This document shows, piece by piece, positions 1 through 13,200 of a stretch of DNA of 64,000 nucleotides. Each line of letters begins with the position of its first letter. Within the stretch, counting starts at the first letter, position 1. Below the pieces are notes generated by a model. The model was given only the letters and a program-made list of their open reading frames with translations. It was not told the DNA's origin and did no database searches. The position numbers and the translations under genes were made by a program. Source of the DNA: Odiellus spinosus (lineage: Eukaryota; Arthropoda; Arachnida; Opiliones; Phalangiidae); contig OY987231.1 of NCBI GenBank assembly GCA_963920705.1, positions 22,421,024 to 22,485,023 on the forward strand. The letters run 5' to 3'.

Positions 1-1720
1 TAATTTATTACTAACATTTCATTTTTAGCGAAAAATAGTTAAAAATCTTATTTTAATCTTAATTTTCATATCCTATCTTACATTCTTGGAAGGATTATAT
101 TGTAGAGCATGATCATTATAATATTCCTTCGCGAGGGATTTAGTATTTGATCCCTTTCAAGGATGTAAAATTGAGTAAAATATACTACCAGATAAATTTT
201 AATTAAGGCTTAAAAAGTTGTTAAAAGCAATTTTCGTTAATGTTTTTAAAATTTTATAATCAATGGAAAACCGATAGTGCTTTTAAAAATGTTCTTACTG
301 TGTCAGGAGAAAGCCAACCTATAGGATTAAATAATCTAAGGTGTTTTCCAATAAACGCCTGTAGAAATGTTTATGTCCAGGACACAGCCAACATTTAGGG
401 GTAAATAATATAAATAAGAAATAATTTTCGCGCCTAAGAACGTGTTAGGTTCAAAGGCTTGATGTTTATTCGCTGAAATTTCAAATCAAAAGTATTGCAG
501 CTAAATCCGAATCTATTGGCGTGAACTACAAGGATTAGGGATTAGATTAGGGAGAGTGGGCTCTACATCATTTTAATACTTTTTAAAGGCGTAAGAAAAA
601 TAAAGCCGACGAATTTTGGCTACAAATTTTGGGAGTATGGTACCAGATCCGTATCATAATCTCGGTAATCTTCTTAGTTACTTAAATGAGTTCTTGATGC
701 AAAGCGTTTTCATGTTTTCAATATAAATTCTTGACTCTACTAAGCCTAGTTTCTTCTCAAGCAATGTTTTTCTTTTTCCTTCAACAAGTTAATATTCATT
801 TATTAAAATAATTATGCAAATGAAGTCTTTAGGGGCCCCGTAAGAGGTTTGCTAGTATGGTAATGTTTTTCCGCTATAAACGGGTCCCTACTTAACTAAT
901 TAACGACAAAGGTTATCTGGGCCTTTTTAGCAACAGATTAAAAATAAATTTTTTTATTCCTTCTTATTCTCGCTTGCTTTGTACGTTGTAAGAATTATCC
1001 TAAAGCTTCTCTAGATCTTGTTTAGATGGCGCTAAAGTGTAGGGTTTATTTGACGCTATTTAAAGGGAGAGTGAAACTTAACATTAATTTGTTAAATTGC
1101 TTTTTGGACACTCAATTTTAATAATTGAATTTAATATAATAGTGTCAATTCGTTAATTATAAATAGTTAAAAAATACTTCATAACCCTTTAAAACTACGC
1201 TGTTAATAATTTATTTAGTTCATTCTCTAATGAATTTGATATTTGCTGAACATTTAAAGGTCCTAACTTCTCTGAAATTTGACACTTTAAAATGATCTTC
1301 CCTTACGCACACAGCCTAGATTTGATGTACAATTTGCATTGTACGTCGTCTGCTAAGCTAGAAAAGAAGTCGACTTTAAATGGGATTTAAATTGGATTGT
1401 AAATAATCCCTTTAAAAGCTAATTTTGATTGGATGAAATATATTTTATCTTTACGCAAGAACATTGGAGATATCGCCATAAAGTTATTCTGTATCGAATT
1501 CAAAATTAACCAAGGCCTAAGTGTGCCTTGGTTATTTTCATTTATTCGGAAGAATAGAATCTCCCAGGTTTAGTAGAGTGTGGGAAAAAGGCGCCAAAAT
1601 TAAATAAATTAAGAGTAGCAGACGATCCCCAAGAAAAACGTGATACCAGTTTTATGTTCTTGATTGCTGCTATTGGTTGCTTTCCATCTTGATAACGAGA
1701 GATAAAGATATCAGTTTATA
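1..1720. other. AT-rich non-coding stretch
   Basis: No exon found. Holds a 65-bp unit at 355-405, a possible TTAA-bounded pair at 1060-1192 (AGGGAGAGTGAAAC facing CATAACCCT), and the repeat at 1255-1400. Confidence 0.6.
1255..1400 (+). repeat. Dispersed repeat with CGTCGTCTGCTAAGCTAGAAAA, copy 1
   Basis: Carries GATCTTCCCTTACGCACACA, TGTACAATTTGCATTGTA and GTCGTCTGCTAAGCTAGAAA. Related copies lie at 35790-35905 (same strand) and 53335-53465 (reverse). About 110-140 bp, no inverted ends seen; SINE or fragment of a larger repeat. Confidence 0.6.
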
Positions 1721-2000
1721 GTCCTGGTCGATTTCTAAAACCGGAAGTCTAGAGAACCTCGCGAAAATTTTGGCGGGGAAAACTTTTTGTCACGTGATCG
1801 GCCGCCATCTTTTTGTAGTGTGAAAATAGCTACAGACTAACCAACGCCTCCTATACTTTATCATATAGGAAGCGTTGGACTAACAACTTGAATTTGGTTT
1901 GTGAGAAATAAAATTAGAAATAGTCTGGCAACCTGTTACTACAAAAAGATGGTGGCGCGGCTATGAGACAAGGGCCCATTTCCGGCAAATCGACCAGGAC
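1721..2000. mobile_element. 280-bp MITE, copy 1 (TA target)
   Basis: Ends GTCCTGGTCGATTT / AAATCGACCAGGAC, flanked by TA on both sides. Inside is a nested palindrome, ACCAACGCCTCCTATA with TATAGGAAGCGTTGG, around an 8-base centre, plus an outer pair GCCATCTTTTTGTAGT / ACTACAAAAAGATGG. A second copy of identical length is at 6255-6534 with only a few substitutions. The TA flank suggests Tc1/mariner mobilisation. Confidence 0.8.
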
Positions 2001-2901
2001 TATTGATCTCATGACGTCAAAGTCCAGATACGACACAAAACATCCCTTTATATTGTTTTTGCTAAACCAATGAACGGTACAATCGTATAAGCGGACGACG
2101 TTACTCAACCATTGTCTAAATTTTTAGTTAAGCCTTGGCTAGAAGTTATAAATCATCATTTAAAATCAGCATTTTAAATTCAAATTTAGGTTTCTTTAAA
2201 TTAATCTTTCACCCTCACTTTTGTGGGATTATAGCCCGGGTTTTTAAAAAGGAATTTCTCATCTTTCTTTTTTATCTCTGAAAGTTTTTCAAAATCGATT
2301 TTGTATACATTTGATTTCGAGTAGCTTTGCAATGTATATAAAGTTGAAGCGAATTAATACTCAATGTTAAGACTCGTAGGAGATAAAGTAGTTTAAGTAA
2401 ACTTTTCACGAACATTCTAAAGATATAGCTAGACCCAATTTGAGGCTAAACCTTATTTTAGTAGTTCTTTCACGTGTAAAAAAGACATTGGGCCTGATTA
2501 CCAACGAAGTTAGCTCCATCCCCCCCTTTAAACCTTCACCATTTTCGAGGGACTAAAGAAATCAAATCCTAATTGCGTTAAATTTAGTTTTGTTCCTTTT
2601 TTGGGGGGGAAGATTGGGAAGCGTGCAATTCCACTAGATTATATTTTGAGTTGGAATTTTGCCGTCAAAGGGACGGTGTAATGTAGGAATAATTTAGACT
2701 CATTTTAAAGGGGTGTTGATAGTGCTAATTTAAAATAATTGTGAAATTGTTTTGCGGTTTTTCTTTTTAAAGAGTTTGGGTTCTCTTGTTTTTAAAAACT
2801 TTACGTCATAAAATTAATTAATGTAAAAGTAAATGAGGGAACCCAGAAATTAAACCTAAACCAACTTCTTAATTAAAAATAAACCACTAAAATATCACCT
2901 G

Positions 2902-3363
2902 CAGGGTGACCACTTTTCCTATATTTCCTATTTTTTTCCTATATTTTCACCTCCTTCCTATTTCTCCTATAATTTAATGTTAATTTCTATAATCTCCTAT
3001 ATTTCTACTCAGAATCTCTAGTTAAGGGTAAAGTTCTAAATCATCCTGTCAGCTGTGGCTGTATAAGATTATTTTAGCTTAACTGTACATTTTCCAGTTC
3101 AAATAGTCTGTAAAATTCCATACTATTTAAGCAATTGGATCGTATTAATACCACGTTTAAACCGGTGGCGAGAGTTGTGACGCAATAATAAACACGCTTC
3201 CTACTTTTAATTATTTTCCTATTTTTATCATATATTTTACACTTATTTCTTCCTATTTTTATCCTATATTTTACATAAAATTCTTCCTGTATTTTCCTAT
3301 ATTTCGCAAAGAAATATCCTATATTTCCTATATAGAATTTTCAAATTTTCAGTGGTCACCCTG
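2902..3363. mobile_element. CAGGGTGACCAC-ended MITE, copy 1
   Basis: About 462 bp with inverted ends CAGGGTGACCACT. Its subterminal regions are built from many short TCCTATATTT-like units, while the middle (about 3010-3200) is unique sequence including CAGCTGTGGCTG and AAACCGGTGGCGAGAG. The second copy at 26760-27205 is inverted. No clear target duplication for this copy. Confidence 0.75.
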
Positions 3364-4244
3364 TAAATGCTCTTTGAATTTTTCTATGTAATATCAGGAG
3401 TATATTAAAAAAATCACTGGGGGGAGTATGAAACTTATAGAAAATCCCACTAGAATAAAATTGAAGTTTAAAACTTTAACGGAAGACTAGAAATACTAAA
3501 AAACAATATTTCATATTCCCTTTATTTTACACTTTTATCTCGCTTGTGTATATATAGTTTAACTGGTATACCCGGGTCCTTAGAGAGCTTAAATTCGTTT
3601 TAACTCCTTTTTGCAATATTCTTATATCTCCTTAACACGTTTCTTTAAGAGTTTAGACATAATTCGATAAAGTCACGTGGGAATTCTTTGGCCCGTGGTG
3701 TTAATGTTGTTTGAAAATGTTCTTCTAAAGATAGTAAAGAATATGGCCGGGAGAATTCAAAATATATTCCAACACTGTTTTCCATAATTTTACTTTGAGA
3801 ACCTTATATTTTAGAAGCGTGGTGGTGAAAAATATATTAAAAGGGAAAAAAAATCTAAAGATTAGGGGGGGAAATAGTCTAGGGTTACTAATAAATCGAG
3901 CTGAACTCGTATTTATGTTCATTTTTATGAGAAGTGAGTTTGATCATCTTTAAGTTATTTGTATTTTTTAATTATAGTTTCGTGAAATGTGTTAATCAAA
4001 AACTAGATTTAATTGTAATTCAGGGAGAATTTTTAAACTAGTTACCTTTCGGGTGCATGTAGGACCATTATTACGTCACGATCCAAGATTTTGGCGGATT
4101 TTAAATTTAATTCGTAAGGTCTTCTTTGCGCTCTATTAGGATAAGTTGTCGTCCAAAAGCTTCAAAATCTATAGTGTCTTTGAAACATACGAATTCGTTG
4201 GGAAAACACTTTTGAGGCATATTTTTACTCAATTTTGAATTTCA

Positions 4245-4690
4245 TTCGCATCTTTCTTATTTATGGTCCGATTTCGTCGTAATTTGGCTTATTTTGAAGC
4301 CCTATTGAAGCTCTATTATGATACGCTGTCAGTCAAGGTATCGTCCCAATTGATCGACTTTTAAGTGATCGAAACCAGTTTTTTGGATTAAATGATCGAA
4401 ATATTTAGGTTAGGTTAGGTTAGGTTAGTTTTTTAACTCAATCGATCATATGAAATTCGATCATTTCGACCCAAATCGTCAGTCAAACGCGTAAATTTAA
4501 TTTGGTTATCTTTTTCAAACACGAACACTCGCAATCTATTTGGTATAATACTTTTAAGCCATTTTTTAACTCTACTATTAATTTAATTCGTATATTTCTT
4601 ATTTATCGTCCGATTTCGTTGTAATTTGTCTTATTTTGAAGCCTTATTTGAGCTCTATTAGGATATATTGTTAGTCAAGTATCTAAATTT
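4245..4690. repeat. Two copies of a ~330-bp-spaced repeat (GTCCGATTTCGT)
   Basis: Matching segments TTTCTTATTTATGGTCCGAT, GTAATTTGGCTTATTTTGAA and GAGCTCTATTAGGATA occur at about 4245-4345 and 4575-4690, with a weaker piece at 4120. Related sequence appears at 29590-29640 (reverse), 29995-30050 and 38105-38180, so this is a dispersed family, perhaps a decayed retroelement tail. Confidence 0.65.
4405..4428 (+). repeat. Short interstitial TTAGG array
   Basis: Four complete TTAGG units plus TTAG. This is the telomere unit of many arthropods. It lies between two inverted ATGATCGAAAT / CGATCATTTCG segments. Too short to prove telomeric origin. Confidence 0.7.
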
Positions 4691-6254
4691 GGAAAAGAGT
4701 TGTATTTTAGTCATGAACACTCGCTACTAGCTCGTAGTGCGACCACTTTTTAGTCGAGATCTTTTTACCTTCCCTTCTCGACCTTTATAATTTAGTTGAA
4801 AGCAGTTACGGACTTTTATTTCTCCGGAATTGGGTCTCCTTTCCCCCACCCCCTTTTTTTTTATCATTCTCTCCCTTGAATTCTTATTCAAGCCCCATAG
4901 TTTAGAAAGGATGGCTCTTTTTTATTTCGAGGCCTTTCTTCGAAATTGGGTGTCCAATTCCCATCTCAACCCGTTTCATTTTTTTTTTTTCTACACTAGC
5001 CTTTAGAGAAAAAAGCTTTTTAAGTTTATCGTATTGGCCATTAGGTCTTATATACCACCGAACTAAATTGCAGTAGCAAGAAAAATAATTATGTTTCTAA
5101 TTTTTATTACTGTAAATTTTTTTCGGGTTTTTATTTGAAAGGTTTATTGATTGGTTAATTGATGTTTAGGTGTAGAAATAAGTTGTTTTTAATCATTATT
5201 TACCTATTAACAATCCTGAGATGTAATTAATATTGTCGCCTCTTGGACCAAAACACAAAATAAAACTATGTTTTAGCCCCCCCTCCTTTTCAGAATAGTT
5301 GGAAATGTTTATCAGACTTTAAAGAGAAAATGAAGCCATACATTTTTCCTATTTTTTTCGATACTTCTCTAGTTTTTTACACAAATTGTTCTGTTTTTTC
5401 TACTTTTATTCACCACAACAGATTACAATTAACCCCCGTCCCGAGTACGCCTAAATTCGTTTTCCTATCTCACCCTATCCCGAAATTTTATCTCTTTCCT
5501 TTAAAATGTCTAATTCTCCCTTTAAGACATTATTAAAATATATTTTCAAGGGAATATGAAGTAATAAAACATAATTTTAGAAAAATGATATAAATATTCA
5601 TTTTTCATTTCAATCTTTATTGAATAAAATCAATCTTTCTTTTATTACTTCATAAGTCTATTTTCAGAAAAATAATTTCTAATTTTTCTGATCTAAATTA
5701 TCTCAGCTTTATATATAGTCAATTTATTCCACCTCTAGTTGATAGCGCGTCCAAAGCTGGGCTACCCTTTCTCTCTAATACTTATTTTTTAATAAATCAA
5801 GGGAGTTTATAGCTTAATCCGTGATGCAAATTCGATTTAGAATAGACTATTATATATGATCGACAGTCATTTTAGTGTATAAAGATCAAGACACCAAAAT
5901 AGCCCGAGGGTCCAAGCCCACCCCACTCACAATCTTACCATCACCACATGTTTAATGTAATTTGTTTAATTGCTTCTTTTTTCGCGCGGGAGGAAATGTG
6001 TGGGGAGGGTTAGAGACGACGGTCGCTAGTTGATTGTGCCGGCACAAAGTCGTGCGCGCAAACAAGGGGCATTTGGCCAAATAATTTATACGCATTATAC
6101 CACGACGAAAAAGATAAAGGAAGGGTGAAAAGGGAAAGAGTGATTTCGTATAAGAACCTACGACCAATCAAAAGAACTCTGTTAAATTTAGAATTTTAAC
6201 TAAACCTAACTTAAAAAATCTAGTTCGAAATTTTTAATTATTTTCATAGAAATA

Positions 6255-6534
6255 GTCCTGGTCGATTTCTAAAACCGGAAGTCTAGAGAACCTCGCGAAA
6301 ATTTTGGCGGGGAAAACTTTTTGTCACGTGATCGTCCGCCATCTTTTTGTAGTGTGAAAATAGCTACAGACTAACCAACGCCTCCTATACTTTATCATAT
6401 AGGAAGCGTTGGACTAACAACTTGAATTTGGTTTGTGGGAAATAAAATTAGAAATAGTCTGGCAACCTGTTACTACAAAAAGATGGCGGCGCGGCTATGA
6501 GACAAGGGCCCATTTCCGGCAAATCGACCAGGAC
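6255..6534. mobile_element. 280-bp MITE, copy 2 (TA target)
   Basis: Near-identical to the copy at 1721-2000 and in the same orientation. Differences seen include CGGCC to CGTCC, TGAGA to TGGGA and GGTGG to GGCGG. TA lies at both ends. Equal length and few changes indicate recent activity. Confidence 0.8.
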
Positions 6535-7084
6535 TATAACTGTTTTTTAGCAACCGGAAATGATCAAAAAATGTCCTGTAAAGTTAAAGAATTTTGTTAG
6601 CTTTTTCCATAACGACTTATTGGTAAATTATTGTTTGTTTCAAGGGATAATTTCAGTTGAAGGTGAAAAGAAAATTCGTCGGGTTATAAAATTTAACAGT
6701 TTACTCTCTCTTTTAAGAAGGAACCGTTAGAGGGTGGTGTAAAAAAAGAGGGACCTAGTGTAGTTCTAGGATGGGGATGCGTCTGCGCCTTTTAGGCCTC
6801 TGGCCACGCGGTAATCAAGACTAAAGTCTTTTACTCCCCTATATATATATACCACCACCATCTCCTCCTATTTTTTGGTCACCCCAGCCCCACGCTCCGT
6901 CTCCGCATTATCCCAAATCCACTTAGCTCGATCGAAAGCCAAGTAGGGTCCTATTTTTCGTTACGGGGGGAGAAAGGGCAGGTCGGAAAGGGGGTACGGA
7001 CGATGTCCTGCCCTTTACTGATATAGACCGACGAATGATGATGTTACATTTTGATGAAGAATGAGCGTTTGACACCGGTTTTAG

Positions 7085-7480
7085 TTTTATTGTAGAGTTG
7101 CTAAGCCTAATTCGGGCCTAACTTGTATTGGAGGTCAGAGGTTGTAATTTGAGATTAATATATCGCGTTTTCCTGGAAAGATTTGGTTGGTGGGATTTAA
7201 AATTATTCTTGAATTTTCAAAAAGATAGCTAAGCCTAATTCGGGCCTAATTTTTTGTGAAGTTGGGTTTAGAGACAAATCTGTTGAGATGATGCGCTTTC
7301 CTTCAAAAGTTTGGTGGAATTCAATATTGGCCTAGAAAGTATCGGAGGTCCTAGAAATGACGCAACTAAGCCTAATTCGGGCCTAACTTGTTTTTAATGT
7401 TGAGTTTAAAGTCAGTCAAGTATCTCGTTTAACTGGAACGATTTGGTGGAATTTTAAATTGGTCCAAAAAGTCTAATATC
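7085..7480. repeat. Three degenerate ~130-bp direct repeats
   Basis: Three copies, each with GCTAAGCCTAATTCGGGCCT (7100, 7211 and a variant at 7366), GATTTGGT and GGAATT segments. Divergence is high. Function unknown. Confidence 0.7.
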
Positions 7481-8548
7481 TTCAAAATTTACCCCAACAA
7501 ATAAGAATGAAATTAAGAGAGAGAGGTCAGTCTTGTACTTGACCATTATGCTAGTAAATCAAGAGTTTTTTTTCTAGTTAAAGGTTCCACTTTAGCAAAG
7601 TTTCAAATAATCGAGTGCTCTTAAATAACAATGGGGATGAGGGGGGAGCGTTAGGGAAGCTGGTATAATTTTTCTAGCGAGTCTGGGGGAAAGAAAAAGA
7701 ACTGCAGTTTGGGAGGAAATGGAAAAGAGAGGGAATAAAACGTCAAACGACACTTAATTAAATCTAAGTGCCCATTTCAGCCAAATTCAATGAGCTCCAA
7801 TGAATGCGGACGTGCAGGTCGGTAATCAAAGGCGAACGTTGTGCCTCGCGAATCAAAAGCGTCTCTGTCTACCTCCCTCAACCTTACCCACCCCGCGCTC
7901 TTTGTGACTTCCCCCTCAGGGGTCTTCACTCGTGGTAACAATGCAAAGATTTTTTTACAGCTCTAACTCGAGCTGAAACGAATGCTTTGCCTCGGAGTTT
8001 TTTATTTAAAGAGTATCATGCCATCTTAACAGACTTGAAAGGAACCTAGATATTCAATGAAAAATGGTTCTTCTAAGTCTATATAGGCCTTTTCCAAGAC
8101 TGTAATCGAATTATTACGCGCTTAATTTAGGTAGATTGTTTTACTGACGCAAATTAATTTCAAAGCTAATTTCTTAATTATTACCTTGAGGGGAGGGACA
8201 AACTTAACCGGCATTATTTCCCGCCTAATTCAAGTTCACGACCTTAAATCAATTCAGTTCATAACTGTTTATTTATACGCGTCTTTGTACGTCACAAAGA
8301 CGTCAATTTGTGGGAACCAATAAGATACCGACACAATTTGACTGACTTTTAATGGGAATATCAATATTCTAGATCCTGGGCTGTAATGGAAGAAATGCTA
8401 ATAACAATATAAATGATCTAATTTTAGTTTAATTGTGATTAAGTACATATAGTTAAGAAAGTTATTTTTACACTTATTTGCGAGTTAAATGATTATAGAA
8501 TATATTGAAATTATTTTTTTAAAATCGTTAGTTTTCAATTTAGTCCCT

Positions 8549-8703
8549 CCCTGTAGAAGTGTTTCAACCATCGCACTTTGCTGTTCAGAGAGAAGCTTCC
8601 ATTCAGGGGCTAAACTTTAGGCTGTTTTGTACTATACCCCTGTAGAAATGTTTCAACCAACGCGCACCGCTGTTCAGAGAGAAGCCACCTTCCAGGGGTT
8701 AAT
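8549..8703 (+). repeat. Two adjacent ~65-bp CCCTGTAGAAATGTTT units
   Basis: Copies at 8549-8613 and 8637-8703, each starting CCCTGTAGAARTGTTTCAAC, with GCTGTTCAGAGAGAAGC in the middle and ending TTCCAGGGGTTAA or ATTCAGGGGCTAA. Related units at 355-405, 45974-46041 and 52851-52913 (reverse). Function unknown. Confidence 0.65.
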
Positions 8704-9165
8704 AAAAAATTTCATTCCTTTAAATTTCCATTTACAAAATTAAATTAATTGAAATTTCCATATATTAGTTGATAATTATAGATAAATCTCCGTAACCAAT
8801 CAGAGAGGGTTTTAGTTATTCACGCTCTATTACTATAGTCGTCATAAATTAAATATTTTTAAAGGGGAACTGTATTATAATTTGATTGTAATTTTAATAT
8901 ATTTGATCTATGAGTAAAAGTTAATAGCCCTTTACGCAGCTGATAAATTTAAGAGATGTTCCCACCCTCAATACAAACACTAACATTTAAAATGATTGAA
9001 GAAAATATTTGGGGAAAGAGTGGTTCCCAATTCAATGTAATTTTCCCTCAGTTCTTAAGAGGATCTATTGTAAGTTTATTTTCTTTTATTTGCGGGATCA
9101 TTTCCGATTTATTTTGGGCTCGATTATTTTGAACGGTCCCCTATTCTCGATTTTCCTCTCTGGTC

Positions 9166-9170
<5 letters not shown>

Positions 9171-9199
<29 letters not shown>

Positions 9200-9421
9200 T
9201 TCGGTATTCGCATTATACGCTATGTGTAAACGTTGGCTGCGGGTCCCAGGGGCCAAGAACCCCCGAAAAGAAGAAGAGGAGGAAAGTTAGGGATATACGT
9301 TTTTGGAAATAAAGAGAAAAGGCTAAAAGGGAGGAGGCCTAAAAACCGCCATCTCGAAAGCCGATTGGCTCACGCTCTCCTCGCGCGCTCTGGGTTGATT
9401 TTTTTTTTTTTTTTTTTTTTT
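9171..9421. repeat. (TC)n and poly-T simple repeats
   Basis: A TC run at about 9171-9200 and 23 T at 9399-9421. Similar GA/TC runs occur at 14464-14480 and 42172-42190. Confidence 0.9.
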
Positions 9422-9739
9422 CATGACCCCAACGTTTTCCCCCAGCCATTATAGAGCGCCGTCACGCGGGTCGTTTGCGCAATAACTTCTATCTAAGCTC
9501 CTACAATCCCAGTTTGGTTTTAAAAAAGAATTTTGTAGCGTCGAAAACAAAACCTAGTATGTTGTCTCGACCCCCCCCCCCCCTCTCTTAGTTTTGAATA
9601 TTAGAACGACTAGAAAAGGTTAAATTTTATTATTATTCAGTGAATAATATCGTTACTGTGTTAACGCGGACTTTTGTGTTAAGAAAACCATTCGCAATTA
9701 AAAGAAGTAACTATTTAACTCGAGTTACTACCTTTCACC

Positions 9740-10230
9740 TTTGAAGTGATAATTTCTTCCCTGTTAGCGCGCGCCAAATCCGAGAAACGTCGCGCGCTTT
9801 TTTTTTTTTTTCGCGCCAAAAGTCTTATCTAGGAAAATTCCCCGCCCTTATTGGCCCTTTAAGGACAGACTCGCTTTATTATTGGTCGTAATTGGAGTGT
9901 GACGTCACGCCTCGGTTACTTAGGGGGCTTCTCGCGGAATTTACGCGGGAAATGTAAGGGGGTTAAGGGTGGTGTTGGAGGCAATTAGGGCGCGAGCCGA
10001 GGGGTAAATACATCCGGGAAAATATACGGAGAATGGTTTGGCGCGCGACACGAGAGATGATTTCTGTAGAAACGCGGGCTTTTATTCTTTTTGATTGCGC
10101 GCGCGAGCTTCGAGCTTTTCCCGCCAATTCTCTCGAGTGATTATCGGGCCCTTTTCCTTTTTGACTGAAATTTACGCGTCGGTAACTTAAATTCGCGCGG
10201 GATCCCCATTTTATCGGAATTCGCGTATCT
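9740..10230. other. CpG-rich patch
   Basis: Many CGCG and GCGCGC tetramers and hexamers in an otherwise AT-rich region, with GTGACGTCACGCC at 9899-9911. Similar patches at 10950-11090, 12490-12620 and 13200-13320. Could be unmethylated regulatory DNA; no gene is seen. Confidence 0.4.
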
Positions 10231-13200
10231 TTCGAGCCGTTTTCCTACGACTTTATAAATTTGCATACGCCTATAACAATTTAAATCGTGTATATATTGG
10301 AATATATTGAGACATAATCTTGTATCCGGTATTAGAAAAACGTTTTTACGGCATAATGTGTGCAGGGACGTGTACCGAATTGCCCGGTAGGCTACCGATT
10401 AATGTAGGCATAATCTTAGCACACAAATTAGCCATTGTAGAAATATATTTTAATTATGATAGTAGCTCATTTAATTTTAATATCGAAATTAAGCCAGTTT
10501 TAAGATTTTGGTTGCAATGTGTAATTAGGCTATGGTTTTTATGTAATATGATGTCTATGAGTAAAATAATTAAAATCTTAAATGCTGGTATAATTCTCAC
10601 AATTAGAAATAAAAGCTTTTGCGTTTCAGTATCCCTTTAAGATATAATTTTCCAATTTTTAAACCAATATTAATAATACGTTATAGGCTTAGCTAAACTA
10701 TCTTAGGTTTATTTACGTTAAGCCTCGTTTCAATCTAATTTTTAAAAGTTGTACGAGAGTTTAAACGTTGCTGATCGAAAAACTTAACTTGAAAATGTTT
10801 CAATTTTATTTTTCCTATAAACTAACCACTGTTAAAAGAACTTTAAAGAAGGTTTTTGAGTGTAAAGAATTTCCAGGGAAAATATATTTATATACAGTGT
10901 AAAGAAACGTGATTGCGTAGGTTACTTTTTTAGATCCCCCTTTGAAATGGCGGGAAAAGTTGGCGCGCAAAAAAAAAAAGGCCTGCTCAAAGGGGAAAAG
11001 TAAAAAAAGCGAAGAAAAGGGCTTCTTTTGTGGTCGCGCGGTGGTGGCGCGCGCGATCAAGCGCGAAAACGGTGGCGCGCGGGGAATAAAACAAAACCGT
11101 TTTATCTAATACAACCAATAACGCGATAAAGGGGGGAAACCGCGTGAAATCTCCCGTTGAAAGGTGTCTTATAACAAACATACCTTACCACACCTTGCTT
11201 CCGAGTTATCGAACAAACTCGTACAAAGTCACCGAGGCGCGTGCGAATGGAAAAAAGCCCCAGTGCAAACAGTAGAGGGATTAAGAAAGAACGCTAGCCC
11301 AAAAAAAAAATTGGGGAGAGAAAAGGGCGGGAAAAGAGATTCTCCTTTTTGGGGACGTTGGACGTCGCTAGCATCGCTAATAACGACGTATTTTCAGGCG
11401 TAGAAAAGTTCTCTAGCAGAACAAACTAGGACATTCTAAGGAAAGAGGAAGGAGGAGGAGGAGGGAATAGGAACGGTTGCGCTAAGAATCCCCAAGGTTT
11501 AGTTGCAGTTAGAGATTCCAGTACGTGCAAAAGTTACGCTATCATCCTATAAGATAATGATGATTCTTTAGTACCTAACTCGTGCACCGGTACGGGTTGC
11601 AACTGATTTGCAAAAACCTGGATAGAAGTCAAGGGAAATGGTCAAAGATGGTCATGAAAAATGATCAGAGAAAAGGTTTATAGATGGGCAGGAAATAATC
11701 AAAGATGGTCCGGGAAAATTATCTGAATAGGTCAAGGAAAACCTGGAGAAGTAAGGGAAATTGAATCGCCTACTTTTGAGGCAACCCTTACTTAGAGTCT
11801 ACATTAACTTATGGTGTAAAAGATTAAAATGGAGTGGGTCATTTTGAACTTGTTGAACTCTCTGATTGACATGAACTGAAACTGTGATCCAAAAAGGGGT
11901 GGGGAAGGGTTAGCTCTTTCAACCTCTTTTCTCGGTTCTCCTATCCTTACAAGATGAAGAATTAAGAGAGAAAAAATTACTTTGTTAAATAGCGGTCGAA
12001 AAAGTTTCTTCCGCAATTTGGGAAGGGAATTTAGGTCCTTCACTCCCTTCTTCAACCCTCTATACTCTTTTAACCGCAACGCGTGGAGAATTAACCGGAA
12101 TTTTTATTGAAATTGAGTTTGCTCTTCTTTTTTTCCTTATTCTTTTTGGGAAATTAAGCCTAGTTTTATCTCTCCGAAGGATTCATGATTTTTAGCTTTG
12201 TAATTTGATCCCTGTAAGCCTATTTCTTGCAGTTTGCGAGTGTAATGCTAATTATTATAATTAATCTTTAATTAACCATGATTTTCTTTAATTTGGGTTT
12301 TATATTTTTTAGTAATTAGAAATTGTTGTTTATTAAAAGCATTTTAAATTGAAGTGGTATTTTCGGTATGCGTCGCTGAACGCGGCAAAAATCTCTCCTT
12401 TTTTAAAATATTTATATTTTAGCGCATTTAATATTGCGCCAAATTTTCCCGCCAAATTTCTAGATCATAAACATATTCTTTAAAATAGGGCGAAGTAAAA
12501 TTATCACGCGCTATCTCACGAGCTCGAAGTAAAGACGGGTTTTAACGCGCCATTTTTATCATCCAATAAAAAGGCTTATTTTTATAATCGCGCGAGATGG
12601 CGCGCGCCATTTTAATCTCAACTTCTGGTTGTACTTGTACGATATATACGATACGATTCTGATCCCCGCGAAAATCATCGAACACGTAGTAGTTTAATAA
12701 GGGCGAGGTTTTTAGTCTTCCTAAAAGAAGTACCGTCTTTTTACACGTCGTTTGCGGGGAGTCCGAAGTAGCGAATTATCAGTTAGCGAGAGCGATAAAA
12801 CTAGAACGAAGTTCCGAGACGAGACTAAGCGAAAGGGTGGAGAAAATAGAAGCCGAGGCTTAATGGCGAAACGAGGCTTAGCGAAACTCGAAGGAAAGTC
12901 GTTGCAGGCAGCCGCGAATTAGGGGTAGGGGTTTAGCCCCGCGTCCATTAAGAGCGGCGGTCATTAGGCGGCCGTTAACGAGTCAATTATGCGGGGCCCA
13001 TATAGATTCTCCTCCATCTACTCGTTCTCGTAACGACCCGAAACTCTTTCTCCTATAAGGCTTGGGCTTTTGTTAAGCCTAATATCGGGCTAACTGCTCC
13101 GAAGTTAGGGATATTACGAGCGCTAGATTGAGGGTATTAGTAGTCGGTTGCCGCTCGCGCTAGACCATAAACCCTCCCTCCTTTCATCATCACCAATTCC

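Larger units (their letters stand above)
3364..6254. other. AT-rich non-coding stretch
   Basis: Besides the repeats at 4245-4690, only short poly-T tracts and a TGAAGTAATAAAA / TTTTATTACTTCA inverted pair at about 5556-5652. No gene seen. Confidence 0.55.

Noticed and set aside
10320..10640. 106-codon plus-strand frame
   Set aside because: AT-rich hydrophobic sequence without motif, neighbours or splice logic; expected by chance in this amount of sequence.
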